A DNA stretch of 64,000 bases, from positions 199,851,605 through 199,915,604 of the forward strand of contig CM077643.1 of assembly GCA_039707465.1 (NCBI GenBank), in the 5' to 3' direction. The notes beneath the pieces are model-generated. The model was given only the letters and a program-made list of their open reading frames with translations. It was not told the origin of the DNA and ran no database searches. Below, piece after piece: positions 22,116-32,009 of the stretch. Positions within the stretch are counted from its first letter, which is position 1; the number at the start of each line of letters is the position of its first letter. This DNA comes from Rhabdophis nuchalis. Its lineage: Eukaryota; Chordata; Lepidosauria; Squamata; Natricidae. Made by a program: the position numbers and the translations under genes.

Positions 22116-24065
22116 ATAATAAACTGGTTGCATTTGTGTATAAACCAATAGCTATCTGACTGAGATGGAAGCGTCGGAATTCAGATCAGAACCACTGTAC
22201 ATGGTAAATAGTACCTGTGGCCCATTTTCCTGATGAATAATTCTTTTCCTCTTATTGGTTATTTAATTCAAGACAGAATCCGGTATGGAGATATATTCCA
22301 GGTTTTTTTCCCCATGGTAATGAACTGAAGAAGAAGTTTTCATTGGTAAAATGAAAGAACAATGTGTTCAATTTAAAACATGCAGAGCTGTATAAATCTA
22401 TTCACACAGAGATTTGTCTTATTTCTAAAACCTTATGTGATCTTCACTCTCATGCACATGCACAGCTCTTTGGCAGGTGGAATGTTCCATGGTGAAACAT
22501 GGAATCATGTCATGCTTAGGGTCATAGCAATGAACACAGAGAAATGCAAATTAACTGGGAAATGAAGGTGCCAACAATAACTTGCTTACATATAATGCAT
22601 CATATACCGAGATTAACTTGACACTATTATGCATATTTTAATTGTGTAGCTTGTTCTCAAAAGAAGCAACTGCATGATTAATCACTCATTTACAGAGTGA
22701 AATTATATTTTCCTCCTTGCAAAGCTGCTTCTTAGCTGTATCCTGGTGGCAAAACGAACGAAAAATCTAGCTAACAAAACTTTAGGAAAAAAACAGTCAC
22801 CTGAAATAAACCCAGCTTTATGTTGTTGGTTGGATTTTTTTTTCTTAGTATCTGTAAATTGTTCTGTCAGGAATTTTCTGTAATAATTAGCATGAGAAAT
22901 ATCCTTGATGACATTTAAGCACATAAAAGAGATCTGCATTTCCTCCATCAAAGAGCATATTTATGAACTAAAACTCCAAAAGCTGAATATCAACTATTAT
23001 TTTAGTGATAATTTTCCAGATATAATTTGTAGGATTTGTATTGTAATGTTTAATTTCTAGAAACACAAATAGCAAAAACTTTACATTAGAATTCTGCCAC
23101 TTTACACACACGCTAATAAATGAAAGAAAAACTGGTGAAAAACAAACATATGAGGAGAGGTGCTATTCGGATATGAAAGGAGATAATACTGTACACTGAA
23201 AAGAAATATGAATAAATTTATCTTTTGATCTTTACCTAACGTTTCTATGAATGGTGAATAGAAAAATATTCTTGAATGAGAAGCCATTATATCAATTGCC
23301 TTTCTCATTTATTTAGTGATTATGATGATCCCTCACAAACTGCAGTGAGAATATATAATGCATTCCTTTCATTTCATCATGGGTCATAAGGCCATATAGA
23401 TTTACTGAAGCAATTAATGTGTCTCTTTTCATGCCTTTAGAATTAATTTTTTCCCCAAAGGTAAGGAAATGCAAAGTCCAAAAGGTTGTTCATCTGCATG
23501 ATTTTTGCATGAGCTATTTTTATTTTAGCAAGTGTCCTTTTCATAAGCTTTCCTCAACAAACAGTTGTCCTCATCACCTTGCTTTAAATGTCCTGGGTTT
23601 CTCCTTAATAGCGTTATGATTAATCTCCTAGGCCATTCGAGGTTTAAAGCATCATCTTCAACTAACCTTGGGAAGAAACTGACATCTACTAGTGTTGTCT
23701 TGAGACTTTGAGCAACTCTTCTATATGCCTAGCAGACCTGTTGATATGCTTTCAACTTTAAATTTTTCCGTTAATTGGGCTAGTGTAAAGCAGTCCTATT
23801 TGTTTATTTGTTCTAGTAGAATAGAATTTCATTTGTGCCCTTTTTTTTAATCACTTCAGAATTAAGAATTCAGAATTCATTATTGTCTATAGTTTTCCTC
23901 AACACATAAAAGCTGAGAGAAAAAGGAAGAAGGGAAACATGTTGGAAGAAAAGATAAGAAAGAGAATACTATAACCAAAGTCATTACAGCATTTTTATTA
24001 TGGGGGAGATAATTGGATGAGAACATGTGGGTAATGCTACTAACTAATGCTACTATGGGGGGAAA
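22116..24065. other. Unique AT-rich DNA, no gene seen
   Basis: No repeat recognised. The segment at about 23400-23640 is complex and contains ATGCAAAG and TGCATGATTTTTGCATGA motifs, but no reading frame of note. Confidence 0.45.
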
Positions 24066-24297
24066 GAACATGCTGGAATAGCAATAGCATTTAGACAATT
24101 TACAGTGCTTTACAGCCCTCTCTAAGTGGTTTACAGAATCAGCATATTGCCTCCAAAATTTGGGTCCCCATTTTACCCACTTCAGAAGGATGGAAGCTTG
24201 AGCAAGGTGAGATTTGAACTGCCAAATTGCAGGCAGCTGACAGTCAGCAGAAGTAGCCCTCAGTACTGCACTCTAACCACTGTGCCACCACGGTGTG
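24066..24297 (-). mobile_element. Sauria SINE
   Basis: On the minus strand: tRNA-like head (GGTGGCACAGTGGTTAGAGT), a middle block (TTCAAATCTCACC, CATCCTTCTGAAGTGGGTAA), then the Bov-B-like 3' end (GTAAACCACTTAGAGAGGGC, CTGTAAAGCACTGTAAA) and the terminal GCTATTGCTATT-type tail. The shared 3' end is why these SINEs are held to be copied by Bov-B enzymes (known for the family). The 5' edge abuts ACCAAAGTCATT, which also occurs at 23974-23985, 80 bp beyond the tail. Confidence 0.88.
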
Positions 24298-24309
24298 ACC
24301 AAAGTCATT

Positions 24310-24744
24310 TTGTCCATAGTCTTCCACATCTCTGGCCATGCCATTGAATAATGCTATTTTTCATTATTCTTCTCTTTGTAACAAATCATATTCCAAGGTA
24401 TAGTATACTATATTAAATACTATATCCAAGGTATAGTATTTATTGTTACGTAACAGTATCTTCTTGTGTGCAACATTCAGAAGCATTTTTAGACAAATCT
24501 CTCATAAATAATTCAATTTTATTCATATGTTTTGACAAGAGAAAGATAAAATATGAGAACATTGGTCTCAACATTGCTTGTGGCAAATAATGTACACTTT
24601 TAGGGATCTGGTATGCCATCCCATAGAAAGCCATTTATGACATCTTTCACACCTCCATCAGTGTGTCATTGTGTTTAAAGATAGTCTCAGATGTAACACA
24701 TTATAATAATCCAAGTGGAATGATTCATTTCTGTTTTACTTGCA
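24310..24744. other. Unique DNA, no gene seen
   Basis: A 14-bp direct repeat (CCAAGGTATAGTAT) occurs at about 24393 and 24426. Nothing else recognised. Confidence 0.45.
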
Positions 24745-24950
24745 TTCAGGTCAGTGTTGAGTCCTGATAGCTGCCTGAACTAGTCCCTGCAGTTTTCTGA
24801 AATAGTTTGTCCTTGTCTCTTAACTGGGGCTGAGAGAAAGTGACTGATCCAAAGTCAGCCCACCTGACTTTGTGTTGAAAAAGGGATTCGACATTTTGGT
24901 TTCCTGGTTTCATGTCTAATGCTTTTTAATCATTACACCAAACTAGCTAT
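24745..24950 (-). mobile_element. tRNA-headed SINE, 'A' family
   Basis: Complement of the 3760/16475 family: GTCCCTGCAGTTTTCTGAAA, GGGCTGAGAGAAAGTGACTG, TCCAAAGTCAGCCCACCTGA, and the tRNA-like head near AATCATTACACCAAACTAGC. Diverged; no TSD seen. Confidence 0.65.
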
Positions 24951-26734
24951 CTTTTGGAATAATACTGGAACACTAATCTGTTCAGTCCACCGCACAGAAT
25001 GAGGCATTGTAGGTATATTGCCTCATCTGAGAAAAGTCACTTTATTTGCCCATCTCATGAGCCTTTAATATTATGGCCATCTTGTGATTCTGCTTTACAA
25101 GGAGCGGAGCTATTTTAATAACAGTCCGTATTTGATCTCCTAATATTGGAGAGCCGTATATGAACCATGCAATCCAATAACGATTTCTATCCGCTGCGGA
25201 GCATGTCCGTACTTTTAACTGGCTTTGATAAAAAGGCAAATTAAAGTTCATGGTTATGCCTTAGTTAAATCATAACTAAACTCTGATAAGTAATCATAAA
25301 GCATGCAGTTATGGATAGAAAAATGCATTGCTGAATCTAAATCCACCTACAAGTATAGCAACATTTGCAGAATAGGTCATGTTCATGTCAGAAGAGTGAT
25401 GATGATAATAATAATAATTAATTTTCTATAGCATCTTTTAAAAAAATAAAAGACTCTTCCAGGCTGGAAGCAGTCCTATCTTGGCAAATATACAGTATAA
25501 ATGTCTAGAAGTTCCAAAGTGGTTCATCCCTAGATTCTCTTAACCCCTGTCTAGTTTATTCAAGTTTTGTATGCAGTTCCAATAGAATAAAGCAAGTCTG
25601 ATTCACATTTCAATGCCTGAAACAGGCATTTACATGCAAACCCATCTTCCATACCAAGCCCTTTGTGAATGCAACAGATGTTTCTGGCAGAGATGCTGGA
25701 GCCATGTTGAATAAATTGGGGCACAATTTCCTGGTCCACATTCACCCACATTCACATTACATGATTCCATCACATGTCTCATGTCCCTCCAAAGACAGAC
25801 TGTTTCAATATTCCTGTTGGCTGAAAATATGAAGTGTGGTCATAAATCTAGAGGTCACTGAGTTAGGTAGACTATACAAAGTAGTCCACCACAAAGGAAT
25901 TACAATCTTCAATAAGGTCAGTTTTACTTCATATCAGGGCTTTGTTTCAGTGTTAAACCAATGACTCAAGTGAACAAATCCAATATTGCCAATATTGGCA
26001 AGAGTTAGAATTGTGCATCATCCTACAAGTTTCTATTTACTTCCCCAATAATATAACTAGATACTGGATCCTGCAGTGCAAGAGATGTGTTTTGGAGACC
26101 TATTAACAGTTTAATCATTAACAGAAATGTACTAAAACTTGCAGCATTGAATTAATTAGCTTGGTAGCAGATTTCCCAGAATAGTTGACACACTGGAAAG
26201 ATGTACTCCTTTCCTTTTGCTACACAATGAAAAGTGTGCTTTTTCTAAGACAGTACTTGCCATGACACATCCTTATGTTGTCTGAAACAAGAAGTTAGAT
26301 CTGGAATACTCTTCTCCATAGGATAAAAGTACTTCTTCCATATATAGAAGCAGAGCAGCAAATGAGTCATGTAAGTTTTAATCACACACAAACTTATTGC
26401 ATCCTTTGGCAGTGTTCAGATGACGGAGGTGTAAAGAGAAATCAGCAAAAATAGCCTCTTCATTTCCTCGGAGAGAACAATCTGTGGGCAGAATTCTATA
26501 ACACATACAACAACACCCCCTCTTCCCATTCCCTTCTGACTAGCTCTTTTTATTTGGATGGAGATTGTATGGTGGCTTTGCAATTAAAACACAGTTGGTC
26601 TAAAGTGACAACAACTTTTATATTAATCAAGTGCTTTCATATTAAAAGTTTAGGCTCAGTGCATGTATCACTCTTCTTGAAGTTTCCCAACCAGTAAAAT
26701 CAGTTCCTTTCTCATGATTTTAAATTTTGAAACA
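24951..26734. other. Unique DNA, possible conserved patch
   Basis: No gene. About 25050-25290 is a complex, non-repetitive stretch with balanced composition and several TAAT and CAAT cores, unlike the low-complexity surroundings. It could be a conserved non-coding element, but only an alignment can tell. Confidence 0.4.
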
Positions 26735-27042
26735 CCATCTGGCAGTTCAGCGGTTTGAATCCCTAACGCCACATAATGGAGTGAGCTCCCTTTACTTGTC
26801 CCAGCTTTTGCCAACCTAGCAGTTTGAAAGCATGTAAAAATGCAAGTAGAAAAATAGGGATCACTTTTGGTGGGAAGGTAACAGTTCTCTGTGCGCCTTC
26901 GGCATTTAGTCATGCCGGCCACATGACCACAGAAACGTCTTCAGACAGTGCTGGCTCTTCAGCTTGAAACAGAGATAAGCACTGCCCCTTAGAGTTGGGA
27001 ATGACTAGCACATATGTGCAAGGGGAACCTTTACCTTTACCT
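26735..27042 (+). mobile_element. tRNA-like SINE with (CCTTTA)n tail
   Basis: Recognised by its ordered blocks: a B-box-like GCGGTTTGAATCCC, then AGCAGTTTGAAAGCATG, GGTGGGAAGGTAACAG, TCATGCCGGCCACATGACCA, GCTGGCTCTTCAGCTTGAAA, AGAGTTGGGAATGACTAGCA, and the tail AACCTTTACCTTTACCT. I recognise this order as a widespread squamate SINE but do not assign a database name. Non-coding. Confidence 0.8.
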
Positions 27043-27764
27043 AATTGCTACCCATCCATGGCACCACTTCTTCCTAGACCTAGATATCATAAATAAAGCT
27101 GAACATTTTGGTGAGATATTTTACTTCCTTGTCAAAGAGCTCTGTAATGTGTTGTGTGCATGGATGATATCGTGTGAGTAAATATTATTTTTAAAGGAAC
27201 GATAACATGGAGAGATAGTAATAATGGTGTTCCATCCATATTTTTTGACATGGCAAAATGGAACCATGGAAATCAATGCATGTTACTCAGATGTTGATCC
27301 TATTAATCTCACTTGGATTTACCCCAGATACATACTTACTGTATATATTTATAAAATTAACTATATATATTTCATTAACACTGCAACCAGTGTTAATGAA
27401 ATATATTTAGTTTAATGTGACTTGTATTCATTACTCACTTCCTTGTTTATTAAGCTTATGATACACACAGGACAACTTTTTTAGGAGCAATTGTTGATTT
27501 TTAACCGTGATCTCTATTTCTGATCTTTAAAAATAATTTATAAAAGAACCATGCACAAAAAAGCACAAGCATAGATAGATGTGGAATAATTTTTTAAAAA
27601 ATTGGTGTATCAGCTGAACAATAAAACAAACCAGAATATCAGAATAGGTTTTACGCTTTAATGTTTCTTTAACTAAACAACTATTTTAATTTGTATAAAG
27701 TAGAAATCAATAGAGTCCCTCTTTGAGGGAGATAGACTGTTCAGAAATGTAAAACATGCAAACA
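27043..27764. other. Unique AT-rich DNA with one hairpin
   Basis: Nothing coding recognised. Holds the near-perfect hairpin listed at 27357. Confidence 0.45.
27357..27414. repeat. Near-perfect AT-rich inverted repeat
   Basis: Two 27-nt arms (27357-27383 and 27388-27414) pair at 25 of 27 positions around a CAAC loop. Key core: TTTCATTAACACTG / CAGTGTTAATGAAA. It does not match the palindromic hAT family and has no visible TSD. Confidence 0.85.
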
Positions 27765-27895
27765 TACCAGAGGCAGGCTGCTGCCAGTTCAGCCAAACCG
27801 GTAGTAGAGGTGGCGGGAGGCTCCGCCCACCCGCCCAGATGTTCAGAAGCATCATGAGTGCGTGTGAGCATGCCCGAACCAATAGTAAAAAAAAA
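27765..27895. mobile_element. hAT-like MITE fragment
   Basis: GC-richer patch with ACCGGTAGTAGAGGTGGCGG, GGCTCCGCCCACCCGCCCAG and, at the right, CCCGAACCAATAGTAAAAAA. Similar 'ACCGGTAGTA' and 'CCGCCCACC' blocks occur inside squamate hAT MITEs of the kind seen at 52.7 and 61.4 kb. Terminal inverted repeats are not visible. Confidence 0.35.
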
Positions 27896-28343
27896 ATAGC
27901 AACCCATCTCTGATACATACATACATTCATACATATGGAAACATTGTCATTATAGCTTGAAACTGATGATTATCTGTTATAAACCCAAGTGATTCTACAT
28001 GCAGCTGCTTTTTATTGGTGTCATTGGGGTTTCTGGTCTTTTCCAAATATTTAAAGAGATATTGGTTACATAGGGTGTTCCATTGCCATGGCTGAAATAT
28101 ATCATGAACTTAAAAGATAAGTGACCTCTGGAAAACTGGATATTTCTAAATTATAACTCTCAATTCCTCACAAATGATCACAGTGGCTGGGGCTAGTGGG
28201 GATTGCAGCTGAGGAACATTTGGAAAGCCAGATTACCCATCTGGTTTAAAATGTAACTCATATACCATTACATTGTCCATGTTATCACCCCTGGTGCTGG
28301 CACTTATCAATCTGACTGAAATCTTACTTGAATCTCTGACTAA
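27896..28343. other. Unique DNA, no gene seen
   Basis: Starts with a short CATACATACATTCATACATA run. Nothing else recognised. Confidence 0.45.
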
Positions 28344-28803
28344 GAAATTATAATAATAATAATAAATAATAAATTTAATTTATAGACCGCTCCCTCTCCC
28401 CAAAGGGACTCGGGGCGGTGCACAGGGGAATTAAAAAACATACAAACATAAATACATCATAAATATGTAAAAATCAAATTTAAACAAATTATCCCTGCGC
28501 TAAAAACCCAAAATGCTAAAAACTAAACCCCTTAAAAACCAATTAAAACAATAAACAGATGACTAACCTAGGCCAGCCAAGCAGAAAAAGTGTGTTTTTA
28601 ATTTTTGACGGAAGGAGCGGAGGTCCGTAGTTGTTCTAATTTCGGGGGGAAGGTCGTTCCAGAGGGTCGGGCCCGCCACAGAGAAGGCCCTTCCCCTGGG
28701 CGCCGCCCGCTGGCATAGCCTAGTGGACGGCACCCGGAGAAGTCCCTCTCTGTGGGAGCGAATCGGTCGCAGGGATGTATGGGGCAGGATGCGATCCTGC
28801 AAA
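28344..28803 (-). mobile_element. L2-clade LINE, short 3' copy
   Basis: Minus-strand copy of the same family as 6888-8032. On the plus strand: an (AAT)n tail, then the terminal hairpin block (ACCGCTCCCTCTCCCC ... GGGGCGGTGCACAGG), 3' UTR, and the last 79 codons of ORF2 (28563-28802: SLRPIRSHREGLLRVPST, AFSVAGPTLWNDLPPEIR, KLKTHFFCLAGLG). The frame is open to the truncation point, so the copy is young or well preserved. Confidence 0.88.
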
Positions 28804-28832
28804 TAGGCTTTCTTATAGGCTTTCTTCTAGTA

Positions 28833-28962
28833 CAGGGCTGTCAAACACCCAGCCCATGGGCCGGATGCATCATGCACCGGCCACGCCCACACCCAGTTTA
28901 GTGAAGTGGAGTCCCGATACATCACATGATGATGCTGTGACTACATGAGTTTGACATCGCTT
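28833..28962 (+). mobile_element. Short hAT element with perfect 8-bp TSD
   Basis: A 130-bp non-coding element. Left end CAGGGCTGTCAAAC; the right end read inward is AAGCGATGTCAAAC (11 of 14 matched). Flanked by TTCTAGTA at 28825-28832 and 28963-28970. The interior (GGGCCGGATGCATCATGCAC, GGCCACGCCCACACCCAGTT) matches the 20.3-kb copy. Length and TSD are typical of hAT MITEs moved by an enzyme encoded elsewhere. Confidence 0.9.
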
Positions 28963-28970
28963 TTCTAGTA

Positions 28971-29777
28971 GATCATGACTTTTTTTATTCTTTTTACTGG
29001 CTGGGGATCAAAAGTAAGTAAATAAATAATAAATGCATAGTCATACATTTAAGAATCAAGAATGAAAGGAAGGAAGAAATTAAACAGAAATAAAAGAAAC
29101 TACTAACTGAATATTGGAAAAGGAGGAAACATCTTTCAGTTGTGGGGTAACTATGTGCTCATAGCATCCAACGTAAAGCATGAAATAAACAATTCACTTG
29201 CTCTAGCTGACCACAGAGGTCAGATAGAAAAACAAAGAAAGGGAATCAAAGGAATTGCATTGAAACACACATAAGAACAGCAACGACTATTTTCAGCAGG
29301 GAAAACAATAAGAGTCAGCAAAAACTAAAGAAAAGAAAACTTGGGACAAGTATGACAACCGCAAAGTAAGCATAATGAAGGCAGCATAAAAGAATGGCAT
29401 CTGCACACAGTTGTCTAAACATATTCTACAACAGTAAATATTGCTAGCAATGTGAGTTTAATTGCATGGTTCAATTTCCTCCTAGGGAAACATGTAAAAG
29501 TGGAGAAAGGTATCAATTAACCAAGACCCAGAAATGTCAATCATAGCAACTGCTAATTAGAAACCATTTTTAAATAGGAAATGTGGTTTTGGTGGGTAGC
29601 ATATGACCATCTAGAATTGGGTGATCCTCTTGTCTCATTGCTTGTTCAATAAACATTATCAGTATCTTGTGAAAATCTTTTTTCTTAAATTTTACATGTG
29701 ATTAACATTTCCCGTAATTCATTTCCTATTCATAAATAAACTTTGCATTGCACTTTTTTTTTAACATTTAGGTTGTA
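28971..29777. other. Unique AT-rich DNA, no gene seen
   Basis: A-rich on the plus strand; no recognised feature. Confidence 0.45.
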
Positions 29778-29790
29778 TTTTGCTTTTCAA

Positions 29791-30224
29791 TCAATCAATC
29801 AATCAATTTTAATTTGTAGACCGCTCCCTCTCCCCGCAGGGACTTGAGGCGGTGCACAGGAAGAATAAAAACCACAAATATACAAACACATTTAAAACAA
29901 AATTAAACTTAGTACCTGTGCTAAAAATCCATTAAAACTAAACTAAACTAAAATGACATTCCCAATAATAAATATAATAAAACCCCATAGACGAGAGACT
30001 ATCCTAGGCCGGCCAGACAGAAAAAGTGTGTTTTTAATTTTAGACGGAAGGAGCGGAGGTCCGTGGTCGTTCTAATGTCGGAGGGAAGGTCGTTCCAGAG
30101 GGCTGGGCCCGCCACAGAGAGAGCCCTTCCCCTGGGTGTCGCCCGCTGACAAAGCCTAGTGGACGGCACCCGGAGAAGTCCCTCTCTGTGGGAGCGAATC
30201 GGCCGTGAGGATGTATGAGGCAGC
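29791..30224 (-). mobile_element. L2-clade LINE, short 3' copy with 13-bp TSD
   Basis: Same family, minus strand. The tail is (ATTG)n, seen on the plus strand as TCAATCAATCAATCAATC at 29791, followed by the terminal hairpin block and the final ORF2 codons. Flanked by TTTTGCTTTTCAA at 29778-29790 and 30225-30237, a perfect 13-bp TSD that fixes both ends (434 bp). The tail motif differs from the (TTA)n and (AAAT)n tails of sister copies. Confidence 0.92.
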
Positions 30225-30237
30225 TTTTGCTTTTCAA

Positions 30238-30783
30238 GTGTGACCCGAATACTAAATATTACAAACTACGATGCTGTAGAAACCTTTAAAGATGAAGTGG
30301 AACATTTCTGGTTCAACCAGACTACCACATAATTTATCTGTCCTCTTCTGTATGCTATATAATTTGCCCCAATTGCCAACCCCTTTTGTCACAATAATAT
30401 GGCTGGTATCAGAGTTGCCCTTACAATTTTAATGCAGCATTAAGTTAAGGAAAGTAATTGGCAGATTCTCACTTCTTACCTCCACCCCATTCAAGCACTG
30501 TCTTCTGATAGGGGGAAAAATGTCAGTCACTCTCTCTAATGTTGGGTGGGGTAAGGTGGTGATGGTGGGTTACATAGGAGCTTGGAATGATGCATTTGGC
30601 TACCTGTTATTTGCCATTAATGTGCACTGATACAAAGTTTTTCCCTGCTTTTATATCCTTGAAACACCACACAGTCCAAGTCCACAAAATAACCTGCTAA
30701 TATGTTACAGGCACAGAGGAGAGACACAGGATGAAGTGGGGGAAACAACTATTAACAAATGAGATGTATGTCTTCAACCAATG
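30238..30783. other. Unique DNA, no gene seen
   Basis: No recognised feature. Confidence 0.45.
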
Positions 30784-30791
30784 CTATAAAG

Positions 30792-30927
30792 CAGTGTTTC
30801 TCAACCTTGGCAACTTGAAGATGTCTGGACTTCAACTCCCAGAATTCCCCAGCCAGCATTAGCTGGCTGGGGAATTCTGGGAGTTGAAGTCCAAGCATCT
30901 TCAAGTTGCCAAGGTTGAGAAACACTA
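30792..30927. mobile_element. Palindromic (foldback) hAT MITE, copy 1
   Basis: Two 66-nt arms with a 4-nt spacer (ATTA). The arms differ at only 3 positions. Ends CAGTGTTTCTC / TAGTGTTTCTC read inward; core AACTCCCAGAATTCCCC then AGCCAGC. Flanked by CTATAAAG (30784-30791) and CTGTAAAG (30928-30935), 7 of 8 identical. Non-coding. The 67-codon minus frame over it is spurious. Confidence 0.92.
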
Positions 30928-31084
30928 CTGTAAAGGAATGGCAGTCTTTTAGCAAATCCAGATCTGACTTGTGACCAGCAATACCCAGTAGTTGCCTGTG
31001 GAATGATATGGAGCTGGAATGAAGTTTTTATCTAAAACAATAAAAGTGGAAAAGATATTTTTCCCCTTCTGTTTAATCATGTCT

Positions 31085-31400
31085 GTTTCTTACAGACTGC
31101 CTGGACAAGTCCCTGTAGTCTTTTAAACAGATTAACAGAGCTGTAAGGGACCTTGCAGGTCATCTAGTCCATCCCCCTACCCAAGCAGGAGACCCTACAT
31201 CTGCCTCTACCTAGGATCAAACTCACAACCTCCTGATTGTGAGGTGAGAGCTCTACCTCTAGGCCTTCTTGGCAAGGTTTTTCAGAAGTTGTTTGGCCTT
31301 GCCTCCCTCCTTGGACTGAGAGTGACTAGCCCAAGGTCACCCACTGGCTTTGTGCCTAAAGTGAGACAGAACTCACCGTGTCCCGGTTTCTAGACAAGAT
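31085..31400 (-). mobile_element. tRNA-headed SINE, 'A' family, split by another SINE
   Basis: The 3' part lies at 31085-31130 (GACTGCCTGGACAAGTCCCT) and the 5' part at 31266-31400 (CTTGGCAAGGTTTTTCAGAA, TGACTAGCCCAAGGTCACCC). The two halves join at the family's CCAAGAA/AAACTACAGGG position, where the next element has inserted. The head is diverged. Confidence 0.75.
31131..31265 (-). mobile_element. tRNA-headed SINE with CR1-type 3' end
   Basis: Read on the minus strand: GGCCTAGAGGTAGAGCTCTC (A-box-like), GTGAGTTTGATCCTAGG (B-box-like), TAGAGGCAGATG, then a CR1 terminus: GGGTCTCCTGCTTGGGTAGG, GGACTAGATGACCTGCAAGG, CCCTTACAGCTCTGTTAATC. The head is the same as in the 16707 SINE but the tail differs, so one head family has used at least two LINE tails. 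The flanks rejoin into one 'A' family SINE, proving insertion. Confidence 0.78.
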
Positions 31401-31444
31401 GAAGCCCTTGTTGTCAGAAACTGTGGAATACCTGCAATGCACCC

Positions 31445-31659
31445 TGTTATGTTGGGTGAATGGAAGAAGCAAACTAGGTCTTGGCAACAACAGCTCTTTA
31501 TTAGCTCAGCACAACTATGTACAAACAGCGAAGGTTCTGTCTGACAGCAGCCCTTTTAAAGGGAGCTGTCAGACTATCAGCCAATCAGATTAAACCTCTG
31601 TTCCCGCCTGAACAGAGGACCTTGGTGTAAACCATTATAACTGTTACAGGGATGTAACA
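31445..31659 (-). mobile_element. Solo LTR with 5-bp TSD
   Basis: A 215-bp element. On the minus strand it starts TGTTACATCCC and ends CCCAACATAACA, the TG...CA ends of an LTR. CACCC flanks both sides (31440-31444 and 31660-31664). Inside, in LTR order, are a TATA-like CTTTAAAAGG and a polyadenylation signal AATAAAG (plus strand CTTTATTAG, about 31496). No internal retroelement sequence lies next to it, so it is a solo LTR left by recombination. Superfamily not determined. Confidence 0.82.
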
Positions 31660-31664
31660 CACCC

Positions 31665-32009
31665 AGTGATGATAGAATCAAGAACAAGCTGTAGAAGAAA
31701 TCCAGATGCTTTTCCTAATTTAAATTAACCATCTGTGCCGTAAAGTAAGAAGACTGTCTCAAAAGACCTGTGTTCAAACACATGTCTAGTACCATTTCTA
31801 AAGAATACTCACCCTATGTTTATCAGGGGCTTCCCTGACATTTGACAAACACTTGAAAACTCCAAGCCCAGCATTGCATGGGTAGATACTTCAGCAGATA
31901 GCAGGAATCCGGTTTCACCTGCTGCCCAATCTCAGCTTCCAGAGGGGAGAAAGTACTGGTATGTACCCAAGAGGAGCTGTGCAAATCCTATCCCTGGCTG
32001 TATCATCAA
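31665..32009. other. Unique DNA, no gene seen
   Basis: No recognised feature. Confidence 0.4.
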
